Assembly (NCBI GenBank): GCA_932294295.1
Contig: OW028584.1
Coordinates: 21,359,638-21,423,637 of the forward strand
From: Alitta virens
Taxonomy: Eukaryota > Annelida > Polychaeta > Phyllodocida > Nereididae
Direction: 5' to 3'
DNA length: 64,000 bases
In this document: in pieces, positions 44,338 to 57,000 of the stretch
Position numbering within the stretch: position 1 is the first letter of the stretch
Layout of the letters: every line of letters starts with the position of its first letter
The notes under the pieces: model-generated
What the model saw: the letters and a program-made list of their open reading frames with translations, nothing else
Database searches by the model: none
What the model was told of the DNA's origin: nothing
Position numbers and translations under genes: made by a program

Positions 44338-45404
44338 TTGCAGATGTAATGATGAGCTGCCATCTAAGTTATTTTTCACATTTTGCTGTTTACATGTGTG
44401 GAGATATTCAGGAATCTTGGCATACCAGTAAATCCTTATCTGCATCACATGAAAGTCCACTCAAAAGATTGGTGAAGGCAGGTAAAGGTGGTCCTTGGGC
44501 GTGAAAATGAGTGACCACTGACTGAAGACAACCGTGGCCGTTTAATAGAGGCTCAGTACAATGAAAATTCAGTCTGTGGGAATTGAAAGTGGTTGTTTAC
44601 AGCAGGCAACCATTCTATACAGATGTTGTTATAGCGGGTTTGATAATACAGCCAATGTAAGTTTATTGGTCCAGGCAGCTCTGGCCGACATCAGGCCGAT
44701 GCTGTGCTGACATGGTTGACCAGGGGTCAGCATTGAGCCTATATAGCATGTTAACTGGGTACCATCCATTTCACACAAGCACTCAGTAAATGCCTGACCA
44801 TTTGATGGTCAGCGGTTAGATGATGAAATGTAGGGGAATAATGCATTAATTATGAGTTTCTGCTATAACATGGCAATTTCCAATGTTGTGCATTTTGTGC
44901 TGTGAGATTTTACTTTATTTACCACAGCATTGCCCATAATTAAATTTGCCAGCGGACATAATGCAATGTAGGGCTGATAATTGTGCAAATGCAGGCTAGC
45001 TGTGTTACATTTTTCTGAGACAAGGCATATCCAGCTCATGAGTTCAGATGTAATGATGAACTAAAAAGGATCTTCTGTTTGTTGTACACTTGCTTAATTT
45101 CTCTGCATAATGTCCCAGATGCACTTGGGAAAATGCTGCGACTGTAACTGGAGTTACCTGATCCCTGTCAAGATCAAGTAACTCATTTTAAAGCACTTTC
45201 AGAATGCAGAATCCCCAAAAATTAGTCATTCGATCTGCTCTTGTAAATTTTTCTCTTGAATCTATCTTAAATAGACAACTGTACCATTCATCTAGGAAAG
45301 GAGTCGACTGAAGCATAGTCCACCATCTAGAGATTGGGTAACTGCAGTTATCCATACAGCTTTGTCCCAGTGCAGCCAGTTGGTTTACAACCCAACTTCA
45401 CTAA
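44338..45404. other. Intergenic, no gene recognised
   Basis: A weak family B-like piece near 44690-44760 (GGCCGACATCAGGCCGATG) and a SINE-like piece near 45040-45130; the rest is unassigned. Confidence 0.4.
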
Positions 45405-45429
45405 TGCAAACACCTAGGTTGTAGTTGCC

Positions 45430-45642
45430 ATATGGGGGCAGGGTTTGACAAGGCAAAAGGTTCTTGTGCTTGGAAACTCCAATGCCAAAGGAGTTGCCCA
45501 AGGCCTTACCGACAGGGGTCTGGATGCTTGCGGTTTCATCCTGCCTGGTAAAACCATTTGGCACATCACCTCTATAGAATCCGACACGTCAACCCACACA
45601 GGATCCAAACTGCTTGCTTCTCATGGCTGGGGACATTGAGGC
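45430..45642 (+). mobile_element. SGNH-hydrolase-like fragment, probably from a retroelement
   Basis: The open frame includes KVLVLGNSNAKGVAQGLTDR, GLDACGFILPGKTIWHIT, resembling the GxSN block I of SGNH/GDSL-type domains carried by some repeats. Frame closes after GSKLLASHGWGH. No other catalytic blocks follow. Confidence 0.4.
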
Positions 45643-46036
45643 AGCTGACGGTCTCCCTGTTGAAACCATATGACATCAAAATTTCGGAGAAAAAAGTGTT
45701 ATAGAATTTGGTAACTTCATTGGTCATAGTCTTTGAAGGTTGGTCATTCTATTTATGAAAATATACCTAGATATAGTTAGCAAAAAAAATGTATGATAAT
45801 TCCCTTTTGCATCATTGTATAACATTTCTCATTTTGGACCCCAATATATAGGTTCACCAGTTATATATATATAGTCATATTTCTAAACCTAGGGCAATAT
45901 ACATTGTTCAGTATTATCAAATTTGCTGAGGGTATGCTGCTGCAGCAGCCTATGTTTTTATTCTATCAAAGTTTTGGAATTTGCCAGGTGAAGAAAGTTA
46001 CACAGCATAGAATCAAAACAGACTCTTGCTTAACAT

Positions 46037-46040
<4 letters not shown>

Positions 46041-46076
<36 letters not shown>
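46041..46076. repeat. (AT)n microsatellite
   Basis: About 18 AT dinucleotides. Confidence 0.95.
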
Positions 46077-46079
<3 letters not shown>

Positions 46080-46424
46080 TTTGGCCAAAGTAAACAATAT
46101 GGTAATTTCTCTTGGGAAACAACAGGTGAACTGTGAGGCTAGGCTGCAGCATCCTTGCATCTTGGTCACACCTCAGTGATTCCCAGGCACTTGACCCCTG
46201 GACCCTGGTCAGGGCAGTTAGCTGATGTGATGCATATGCATATGTATGAGCTACTTCAACTTCAGTAATTATGACCTGAGATTTAGGCTGGGAATGTCAA
46301 CTTTAAGGTCCTAAGGGTTCACTTTCACCAATCAACCTGGATCTGGGACATCAGTATTCATATTCTTTCATATAAATGACTCAGTTTGAAGCTAAATAAT
46401 TAAGAGAGAAATCACACTTAAAAA

Positions 46425-46925
46425 AAAAAAAAAAGACCACCTCACTATAAGGACCAAGGTACCTCACTATTTAGCAATATATTGATAATTAAGAAAATAT
46501 TCTCTGCTTTAAAACTCCCTCAATATTAAGACCACTTCATCATTAAGACTACAGTATATATAATTAAGAGAAACCCCTCTATAAGACCACCTCATGATTA
46601 AGACCTCATGAGCAGTAAATTATCTCAATATTAAGATCACTCCACCATTAAGACTACAGTCTAGATAATGATTAAGAGAGAACCTTTTTAACCACATCAC
46701 TATTAAAACCACAGTTTAGAAAAATATAAGCAAAGCCCAAATTAAGACCACCTCACTATTAAGACCATCTTACTATTAAGACCACCTCACCAATAAGACC
46801 AAATTTACAATTTAGACAAGTATGTAAAACCCCACTTAAAGACCACCTCAATATTAAGACCAATCAATTAATACTAAAAGAAACCCCACTTTAGAGACCA
46901 CCCCAGTATTAAGACCATGATGTTT
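46425..46925 (+). repeat. Degenerate tandem array of ATTAAGACCACCTCA units
   Basis: More than a dozen variants of TATTAAGACCACCTCAC at irregular spacing. A small related patch lies at 63233-63335. Confidence 0.8.
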
Positions 46926-47526
46926 AAATATGGATACATCAATGTCTAGGGAAATCATTGGTATAATATCACTCAGTGATGTATAATATCATCCGGTTAT
47001 GTAACAGCACCCCTGACCTTTGGGAAACTTCAAAGGGATGCTGTCACCACCTGCCCTCAATTGAACCCCTGATAACAATCTGACCTAATAAACTTTTGGA
47101 GGGATTTATTTCTTCATTCTGCAGTTGGAAGAGCTATGGGAAGGACATGATTCTACTTGAGGTAAGTGATTTTGTTTCTTGATCAGGTTTTTCTCTTGTG
47201 ATCCATAAGAATGTTAAGAAAGTTCCATGTTTTGTCTTGTAGTAGGTAACTGAATATATGTTTTTATTATAACATTGTTTACATTTTTTGATAAATTGTG
47301 GTTTAAAAAGGTTGTGTACACATGGTTCACTGCTACCATATATATCTATCATTTAGTCATAATTAATGTGTATTAATTATTTTTTATTGTTTGTATGATT
47401 ATTCAATCAACAATTACTGAAATAGTTATATTTACACTTTGTAGATATGTAAGATGCAGTTTTCTGCTAACACTGTCCATTAAGTCTAGTGACTCCATGC
47501 ACTGTCACTTTGAAATTACGTATATT

Positions 47527-47702
47527 GTGTATTTGTCCCAATGCTAACTTGAAGCTTACTCAGTTTATATGGCCAGCTGCCAGTGGCAGACATAATGATG
47601 AGATGATAAGACTTGTGGAATCCACTAAATTTTATGCTATTTTAGCAAAACTAAATATTTCAATTTTGCACTTGCTGTTGCTACATTCTGTAGTAGTACT
47701 AT
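47527..47702 (-). repeat. SINE body copy followed by a segment inverted at 48563-48634
   Basis: SINE words CTTACTCAGTTTATATGGCC, AGCTGCCAGTGGCAGAC and GATGAGATGATAAGACTTG. Then TATTTTAGCAAAACTAAATA and TTTTGCACTTG, which occur as reverse complement at 48563-48634. Confidence 0.7.
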
Positions 47703-47944
47703 CATTCCCACTGCTTACTCTGCTTTCATTTACTAGACCCTAGTTGTCATCATAATGAAAGTAATGAATGGGACAAATTTTTATTATTTGTGATAAGAAA
47801 ACACAAAATTACGGGAAGACAAACCATTTTCCTTATACTATATATATATAGAAAGTAGGTTACCACGGTAATCATTTTTGGCTAACAATGCCTTATAAAG
47901 GACCAACATGAGTTTCATTTTCGAAAATTTCCGAAAATTTTGCA

Positions 47945-48330
47945 TGAGTTATCATTATTTATTATTGTTATATAACTTATAAAGCACTGATTCAAAAGAA
48001 TACTGCTCACAGTGCATGAAATAAGAAATCGAGTAAACAGTGGTAAATAATGTTTAAAAGTAATAACAATTAACAAATTTATATAAAATCAACAATAAAA
48101 TAAAAATATAGTCTGCGCTGCAACAAAACCCTCTGTGAATCCCACATGGCATACAGGCATCATTATAACTGTTCAGCATGTTCAGTGTTTGTCTGACCAT
48201 GGAGACAAGAGTACTACTACTACTCTTGTCTCTTTGGTCCGACAAGCAGGAGGGTGGGTGTTACACTTTCATTTCCAAAGCAGAACTCTTAACACAAACT
48301 TTAGTTTCCAGAGCTGAACTCTTAATACTA
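47945..48330. repeat. Repeat-like block with hairpin
   Basis: Opening resembles 15236 (TTATAAAGCAC). It contains an imperfect 19-bp-arm hairpin at 48195-48239 built on GGAGACAAGAGTA / TACTCTTGTCTC. Confidence 0.5.
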
Positions 48331-48369
48331 ATGCACTAATGTATTTATAACTATGCATCTTCTTTACAC

Positions 48370-48490
48370 TGTTTCAATGTCCCAATGCTACTGAACCTGA
48401 AGCTTACTCAGTTTATATGGCCAGCTGCCAGAGGCAGACATAATGATGAGATAATAAGACTTGTGCATTCCACTATATTTTATGAATTTT
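48370..48490 (-). repeat. SINE body copy
   Basis: CAATGTCCCAATGCTACTGA, AAGCTTACTCAGTTTATATG, GCTGCCAGAGGCAGACATAA; very similar to 47527-47637. Confidence 0.7.
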
Positions 48491-48639
48491 ATACTTATTA
48501 ATTTTGCTTAATCTAGACAATGTGGGTTCTTGAATTCGATATTAGAAGCAGTATGAGTAGTATGTACTACTACAGAAATGTAGCAACACCAAGTGCAAAA
48601 TTGAAATATTTAGTTTTGCTAAAATAGCAGAAAAATGGA

Positions 48640-49880
48640 GCAACAGGATTTGAATAAAATGAAAATTTTATACAGTAACACACCATATGGCCTAGTGGTG
48701 CCTTTTGATAGTCACACGGACATATCTCAGCTATGTGTGCAATGAACCAAAATAATTGCTACTTGGCCTATATAGCCTGTTACGCAATGCTAATTAGAGT
48801 CCAAGATGTTCTATTTTTTTAACTTTTAAGTATTTCATTATGTTCTAAGTATGAAAATATTTGATTAATAGCAATCCATTCTATTCAGAGTGAAGCCAAG
48901 TGTGTATCAAAAGTACTGTATAGCCATTTAATTTTTCTGTTTCAAAGATTGTATGCACAATACGGAGTATTCAGTTTGCCAGAATTATCAACATGTTCCC
49001 TAACTAATCTACAACTTAGATATGAAATTCAGCAGCAATGTTATGCCATATAAAGATGTTGGGTATAATGTCATACTAAATAAACATTTAAGGTTTCTAT
49101 TTACTTGTATAAAGACTATATACAACTAAATAGAACTCTAAAAGGTTTATTTTGTAAGGAAACTTACTCAACACACCCATTTTCATGCTTTCATTAGTCA
49201 AAATATTTTCCACACGCTGATAACTTTAGCTGGCTACTGAAGGAACAAATACATTATAAATTGCCATATTCCCTTCAACAGTTACTGAATTGTTGGGTTG
49301 CTTATTTACATTAAATCTATGGCATTTAATTTATTAGAATATGGCAATACTATGATCAATTATTTAGTGTAAGCACATGAATTCTGCAAAATGTATGGTT
49401 TTCATCGTAAAGTATGTGATGCCATAGAATATGAAGGAAGCAACACCATTTTTAGCATTTTTATCCAGTGAGTGATTCCAGTCTGTAAATGGAAATATTA
49501 ATTTTTTTTTTTCAAAATTATTAAAACACAGATAAGATATGTAAATGTGACCGTCAAGAGCCACAACTAAGTAATACCATATGAAATTTTGTTGGGTAAG
49601 CACTTTAATGCCAGAGTTTAACTCCAGAAACACAATTAAACACAACTTATAACATTTTTTCAGATTTTTCATTAGCAATAAAAACATGTCAAAACGAAGT
49701 TTGAAAAGTGGAAAAACTGTAATTTAGATACCATACTTTCATGCCGTCCACAATACAAGTTGATATCTAGCCTATTTCTCTCTGACCTTGACTTTTTGTT
49801 GCACCATGGACCATTTGGGAGCTACTTTCGAACAGAAATTGCATAAAAAAAGTACATAGTTCTAATAAAAATTGGTTACT
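48640..49880. other. Nothing recognised
   Basis: AT-rich sequence without conserved ORFs or clear repeats. Confidence 0.4.
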
Positions 49881-50599
49881 CTTGCAGGATGTGATACATG
49901 AAGCTGAAAGAAACCTTAACCATGATTGATAGACCAAAGCTGCATAAGCAGAGGATGTCCAGGAACCATGACAAAATACAAGCACTGCCACGAAACGCGA
50001 AAATGGAAGTATCCTATCACTATGGAGACACTGGAAAAAAACTCCATGAAAGACAACAGAAAATAACTTTTGATGACTATGGAGCACCTGATATCATTAA
50101 CATCAAACTTCGCAGAGATTTGGTGCAAGGTTAGAGTTACCCTTTTCAGTACAATCACTAAATATTGCAAATTATGACTACCACATCAATCATTTTAATG
50201 CAAATTTGCAAGAGTTTTATGTTTAATGTTGCAAATTGTGAATATCACCTGTAATCATGTGATAATATACATAGTTAATATTTTAATATCTGTCTCAACA
50301 AAGTGATTTTTATAAATAGATCCAGTACAGACTTTGCTAATAAAATAAGATTACCTGCCTTTTGAAACAAAGTTAAACCTTCTAATTGATTATGTATTTT
50401 CAGGGTAAATACCAAACTGTACAACAAGAACTTCTAGACATCAGCAGAGTAGGTATGTAACCAGCAACTTTAATGGGTTGCATTTCTTTTGGTTGGGAGA
50501 TAGGTGCATACTAATTATGAGTTCAAAAACGCATAATTGAAATAAGCAGCAGTTGACAGGGTATCACTTTATCATAAATCAGTTGCAGTGTACCATATG

Positions 50600-53500
50600 G
50601 CTCATTAGTTGCATTAGTTGCTTTATTAAGGAAGTAAAATTCCCCTTCCAGTGAATGGTTGCCCTTCTGATGATGTAATTATACAATCAGGTCATTGAGT
50701 GAAATAGTGATGTCACAAAGGGATAGAAGACCAGCATGCAGCTCCCCCTGATGCATTGGTGATTCTTTAGGGACCGGATACTACTAAAAACCCAGAATCA
50801 ATCAAAAATTATCTATAAAATAAAAGGTACATCCCATGCTGCTTCCTCTGGTATTGAAGTACTCAGCAGGCTATTGGTTGCCTTATTAAGGAAGTACAAT
50901 GCCCATTATTGGTTGCCCTTATGGGAAGTAACAGATGGGCATACTGTTGACTTTATGAGGAAGTAACTAGCTTGTGGTTGCTACTATCCGAGGGGTGTGC
51001 TTAATGATTTGTAATGATACATTGATTATACTGATGCACTGGTTTTTCTTCTAACACACAAACAGGGTACCCTTCGATTAATGTGGACTTGCAACAGATA
51101 TTGTGTCTAAACACATACTATCTGGCGAAGTCATTCACATTTGTACCAGGTAGGGAAAGCTAGGCAGAGAAGTTTGTAAGAGAAGGTTATTTATGGAGAG
51201 CTAGACATGCAGATCTGGATTGCTAGGTTACAGGACAGCAAGACGGGCATAAGGGCATCGCTAGGCACCACTGCAGTGCTAGGTTTAGGTAGAGCTAAAG
51301 AAATACAACTTAGGTATATCATATGTATATGGAGAGCTAGACAGGAAAAATCAAAAAAAATCTGGAGTCCTAGCCATAGAGATTGGTGCAGGGCACAGCG
51401 TTAGCCAATAGGGTTCAAGGTTTTCATCCTGAGTGTCAGCCCCTTTGCCATGAGGAGGTCTGTGACTTTTAAGATTCCATCATTATGACAACCAGAAATT
51501 TTTCTTATTTATTTTGTTAAAGTCTAGACAGTCAATGCTGCATGATCTGGTAGTGGAAGTGCTTGGCTAGCTATTGGTTGCCTTATAAAGGAAGTACAAT
51601 GCCCATTATTGGTTGCCCTTATGGGAAGTAACAGATGGGCATACTGTTGCCTTTTTGAGGAAGTAACAGGCTAGTTTGTGGTTGCCACTATTAGAGGGGT
51701 GTGCTTGATGATTTATAATTGCAAATTGTTTAAACTGAAACATTGGAAATTATCAAAACATCAGAATTAATCAAAAATGTACTTGTAAAATTTCTGGACA
51801 TGCCATGTTCTATGCTGCTTGCTCTGGTAGAGGAAGTACTCGGCTAGCTATTGGTTGCCTTATTAAGGAAGTACAATGCCCATTATTGTTGCCCTTATCA
51901 GCTTATGGGAAGTAACAGGTGGGCATACTGTTGCCTTTTTGAGGAAGTAACAGGCTAGTTTGTGGTTGCCACTATTAGAGGGGTGTGCTTGATGATTTAT
52001 AATTGCAAATTGTTTAAACTGAAACATTGGAAATTATCAAAACATCAGAATTAATCAAAAATGTACTTGTAAAATTTCTGGACATGCCATGTTCAATGCT
52101 GCTTGCTCTGGTAGAGGAAGTACTCGGCTAGCTATTGGTTGCCTTATTAAGGAAGTACAATGCCCATTATTGGTTGCCCTTATGGGAAGTAACAGGTGGG
52201 CATACTGATGCCTTTTTGAGGAAGTAACAGGCTAGTTTGTGGTTGCCACTATTAGAGGGGTTTGCTTAATGATTTATAATTGAAAATTGTTTAAACTGAA
52301 ACAATGTTCTATCTTTAAACACAAAGTAACACTGGAAGTTATCATAACAGCAGAATCAATCAAAAATGTACTTGTAAAATTTCCAGACATGGCACATTCA
52401 ATCCTGCTTGCTCTGGTAGTGGAAGTACTCGGCTAGCTATTGGTTGCCTTATTAAGGAAGTACAATGCCCATTATTGGTTGCCCTTATGGGAAGTAACAG
52501 GTGGGCATACTGTTGCCTTTTTGAGGAAGTAACAGGCTAGTTTGCGGTTGCCACTATTAGAGGGGTGTGCTTGATGATTTATAATTGCAAATTGTTTAAA
52601 CTGAAACATTGGAAATTATCAAAACATCAGAATTAATCAAAAATGTACTTGTAAAATTTCTGGACATGCCATGTTCAATGCTGCTTGCTCTGGTAGAGGA
52701 AGTACTCGGCTAGCTATTGGTTGCCTTATTAAGGAAGTACAATGCCCGTTATTGGTTGCCCTTATGGGAAGTAACAGGTGGGCATACTGATGCCTTTTTG
52801 AGGAAGTAACAGGCTAGTTTGTGGTTGCCACTATTAGAGGGGTTTGCTTAATGATTTATAATTGAAAATTGTTAAAACTGAAACAATGTTCTATCTTTAA
52901 ACACAAAGTAACACTGGAAGTTATCATAACAGCAGAATCAATCAAAAATGTACTTGTAAAATTTCCAGACATGCCACATTCAATCCTGCTTGCTCTGGTA
53001 GTGGAAGTACTCGGCTAGCTATTGGTTGCCTTATTAAGGAAGTACAATGCCCATTATTGGTTGCCCTTATGGGAAGTAACAGGTGGGCATACTGTTGCCT
53101 TTTTGAGGAAGTAACAGGCTAGTTTGCGGTTGCCACTATTAGAGGGGTGTGCTTGATGATTTATAATTGCAAATTGTTTAAACTGAAACATTGGAAATTA
53201 TCAAAACATCAGAATTAATCAAAAATGTACTTGTAAAATTTCTGGACATGCCATGTTCAATGCTGCTTGCTCTGGTAGAGGAAGTACTCGGCTAGCTATT
53301 GGTTGCCTTATTAAGGAAGTACAATGCCCATTATTGGTTGCCCTTATGGGAAGTAACAGGTGGGCATACTGTTGCCTTTTTGAGGAAGTAACAGGCTAGT
53401 TTGTGGTTGCCACTATTAGAAGGGTGTGCTTGATTATTTATAATTGCAAATTGTTTAAACTGAAACATTGGAAATTATCAAAACATCAAAATTAATAAAA

Positions 53501-53990
53501 AATGTACTGGTAAAATTTCTGGACATGCCATGTTCAATGCTGCTTGCTCTGGTAGTGGAAGTACTCGGCTAGCTATTGGTTGCCTTATTAAGGAAGTACA
53601 ATGCCCATTATTGGTTGCCCTTATGGGAAGTAACAGATGGGCATACTGTTGCCTTTTTGAGGAAGTAACAGGCTAGTTTGTGGTTGCCACTTTTAGCTGA
53701 TTAGAGGGCTGTGCTTAATGATTTATAATTGAAAATTGTTTAAACTGATTCATTGGTCTATCTTTAAACACTAGGTACCACTGGAAATTACCACATTCAA
53801 ATTTATCTATAGAAAGTCCATACATGCCATACTCAATACTGCTTGCCCTGGTAGTGGAAGTACTTGGCAAGCTAATGGTTGCCTTATTAACAGATTAAGT
53901 AACAGGAGAATTTGTGGCTGCCACTGTCCAAGGAGTATGTCTGATTATTAATAATTGCACTTTTTTTAGATGCATTGGTCTTTCTCCAGA
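50600..53990 (+). repeat. Satellite array with monomers of about 277, 284, 299 and 305 bp
   Basis: The word CTATTGGTTGCC recurs at 50871, 51571, 51848, 52132, 52437, 52714, 53019, 53296 and 53573, with a degraded unit at 53872. Monomers carry TCTGGTAG.GGAAGTACTCGG, GGAAGTACAATGCCC and GGGCATACTGTTGCC. Two consecutive 582-bp dimers (52132-52713 and 52714-53295) are almost identical. Outer units are degraded, and about 0.5 kb of other sequence (51025-51530) interrupts the left part. Confidence 0.95.
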
Positions 53991-54225
53991 CACATGGTAA
54001 ACTTGGGCATTGTCAAAGACTAGGAACCAATCAAAACTCTTTGTATACTGGAAGCAGTTGTATAAGTGTGGCACTCGCAAAATATAACATCATACAGGGT
54101 TTCAGTAATTTTTCTCCCTTAAGGAAGCAAAATGCTATTTTTATTCTTTCCATTATCAGAGGAGTAGACAAAAGATACAATGATGTACTCATAGAAATGC
54201 TCAACATCTAGTTAATTCTGTAGTT

Positions 54226-54435
54226 ATGGCAGGTGACATGCATGAAATTAATACTCGTCTGGCAAATTCATTAATTGTTGTATTACTAGAATATCAAACT
54301 CAAATGTACAAAAGGTCTTTCATATATAGAGCATCAGTTGCTTGGAATCTACTGCCAGAGAGCTTAAAAAACTGTGATACTAATGATAGCTTCAAAACTG
54401 GAGCAAAGTTGTACTTTCATGATTTTATGTTATAG
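54226..54435 (+). mobile_element. Non-LTR retrotransposon reverse-transcriptase C-terminal remnant
   Basis: The ORF ends in the familiar tail of such polymerases: KRSFIYRASVAWNLLPESLK, then NDSFKTGAKLYFHD and stop. Upstream RT motifs are absent, so this is a 5'-truncated or decayed copy. Confidence 0.6.
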
Positions 54436-56097
54436 TTTATTTTAATCCTTGTTTTTAATGGGCCGCTTGCAAAAACGGTTTTTTACCGAAGTGTTTTACC
54501 CATGTAAAATATTTTCAAAATAAAAAATGTAACAGAACACAACAGTCAACATTTTATGTCTGAATGTCTCAGGAATAGCCAACTTGTGTAACTATTTAAT
54601 GGAAATCCAGCTTAATTTATGTTATACATAGTGGTAGATGACAGTGATTAAGTAGTGATCTAGGTCAGTCTGGTTGCTGCAGACTAGAAATAAGTGTACT
54701 ATGTTGTATTGTTACAACTATGGTGAACATAGATATATCTTGGACCTCTATCATATCAGAGTCTATATTTAGTAGCATTTACCATAAACAGCACTCCATT
54801 AGTTTCACTGGTAATAAGCAGCTACTTTAACTGTTAAGTGCATTGGCTATATTTACAATTTTAGGTCAGACAGAATTGGTTACATACTGCAATTGCATGT
54901 AAATTTTTTGCTTTTTCAGAATAATGGACCTAGAAAAGATACACTTGCTACGTTAACACCTTGCAAAGAACTTGAATGGAAGAAGAAGGTTATACACACC
55001 AGGAAGAAACATCCTCATCATCAGTCTCCCCAATGATGAAAACACAAAAGACAGCGACTGACATGCAAAAAAGTTCATTGCCTCCACAGAGTGCAACGTT
55101 GGTCCTGAACAAGCAACATTAGTAAGTCATCCTTAACAATTGTTTTGGATTTAAAAAACCCCTTATTGTATCCGAGTTGTTTAAGTTCTTATTTTGAGTG
55201 TGATTATGATAGGAAGCAAATCTAATACAAATGTAAATGTGCTCCTTGCAAACAGGCTGACTGTATGTTGCATTTCACTCATAGTAAAAGCTCAAGATGA
55301 GTGAAGAACAGCTAATGATTTATTCTACCTGGCAGCTAAAGTTTGTTCAGTATGAAATTTTTTGTACCTGTTGCATTACTATTTTAGATGTTTACATAAT
55401 GCTTGTTTTATTCTGTTAACAGTAAGTTACATTGGACAACAAACTTCAACTTACAGTGGATTACCAAGACAAAAACAGGTATTTTGACTAATTTGGTAGT
55501 GCTGGTTCCAAATTTGAGGTGTTGTGCATATATGTCAAAATTTTCAAATTTTTTAACAATTTCTCTTCTTATTTTTTATATATTTTAACAAACCCATGAA
55601 ATAAATATGTTTCGGACAAGTTTGTAACACTCGCCATCACTCTGCAACTGCTGTATGCCTGTGTAACTGCTGTGGTACAATTTTAATCACATATGATCTC
55701 TTAAATCCATCAAACAGAGATTCTCAATAAAAATAAATAAAATTTAACGACCAGTAAAGATATATAATATATAATTATGGTAATTCTCTCTATGTAGTGC
55801 AGCTACTTGCATTCATTATTACCCTTGGCAAAAACATTTGTCAAAGGTGTTGTAGTCACTTTGCTGGAAAGTTGTCGGTAAGCTGGAGCAGAACCCTGAC
55901 ACTTCAGCACCTACATGCATTGAACTTTTTCATTGTATGTCTAAAATATTTGTGTCTTTGGAAGAGTGATGGAGAGTGTTACAAGCTCGTCTAAACATAA
56001 ATCCAGCAAAATTTCCCACTTAAAAACACTTATTGGCATAACAGGGACAATATTTCGGGGTTGGTTAAGTACAGTAAAGTTATTATGCAAATACGTA

Positions 56098-57000
56098 AAT
56101 GTATGATTATTGTGGATATCTTTTGAGTGGATTGTCCAAATCATTCAATCGTCAGACATATCAGGCACATGAAAGAGAGAAAACCTTCTGCAAATTTCAG
56201 TCATTTTTGTCTTTTCAAAGGAATGTTACAAACAAAACTTTGAAAAATGGCTGTCTGATGTTACTATGCAAGGCAAGTTTTATAGCCTAAAAAGCCAAAA
56301 TTGTGATACCATGTGCAGGACTTACGACCAGAAACACCATTTTAGAATCATTCACATGATTCAATGTTTTTCCAAGTATAAATAAGTCCCTAGCATAAAA
56401 CTAGCTCCTTGGAGGGGGCTGATGACTTGGTCTCCATCAACGCCTGGTCTGAACCCCACCAAATATAAAGTCACAAGCAAAAGAAAAAAAAGGATCTGCA
56501 CATGGCTTCATACTAATGCCAGAGTATACTGGACCTGTTGGATGCCCTTTAAATTTGTTTTGAGGTCCAGCCCAAGAAACCACAGTGCCTCTACAAGTTT
56601 TATTGTTTAAAAAGATATCATTAAGAATAAAAAAAACCTTAGTCAGGGATTTATTTGTTTTCTAAAATAAAAATAAAATAAAAATCTGAAATGTTTCTGG
56701 TTATAATTCTAGCTCATGGTTTCACAATTTTGGCTTTTTAGGCCATAAAAATTGCCTTGCATAATAACATCAGACAGCCATTTTTCACATTCCTTTGAAG
56801 AGACAAAAAGGACTGCAAATTTGCAGAAGGCATTCTCTCTTTCGTGTGTCAAAGGAATGTTACAAACAAAACTGAAAAATGGCTGTCTAATGTTACTATG
56901 CAAGGCAAGTTTTATAGCCAAAAAGCCAAAATTGTCTGATGATTGAATGATTTGGACAATCTACTCAGAAGATATTCACAATAATCATATTTGTATAATA
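56098..57000. repeat. Cluster of three mutually inverted segments
   Basis: Words such as AAAAATGGCTGTCTGATGTT, CTATGCAAGGCAAGTTTTAT and AAAGCCAAAATTGT run forward at 56190-56310 and 56850-56940, and as reverse complement at 56715-56800. The 56710-56945 part is itself a large palindrome. Confidence 0.8.

Noticed and set aside
51207..51404. Basic 65-residue ORF inside the satellite region
   Set aside because: No recognised family and no start or splice context; probably chance or an unidentified repeat.
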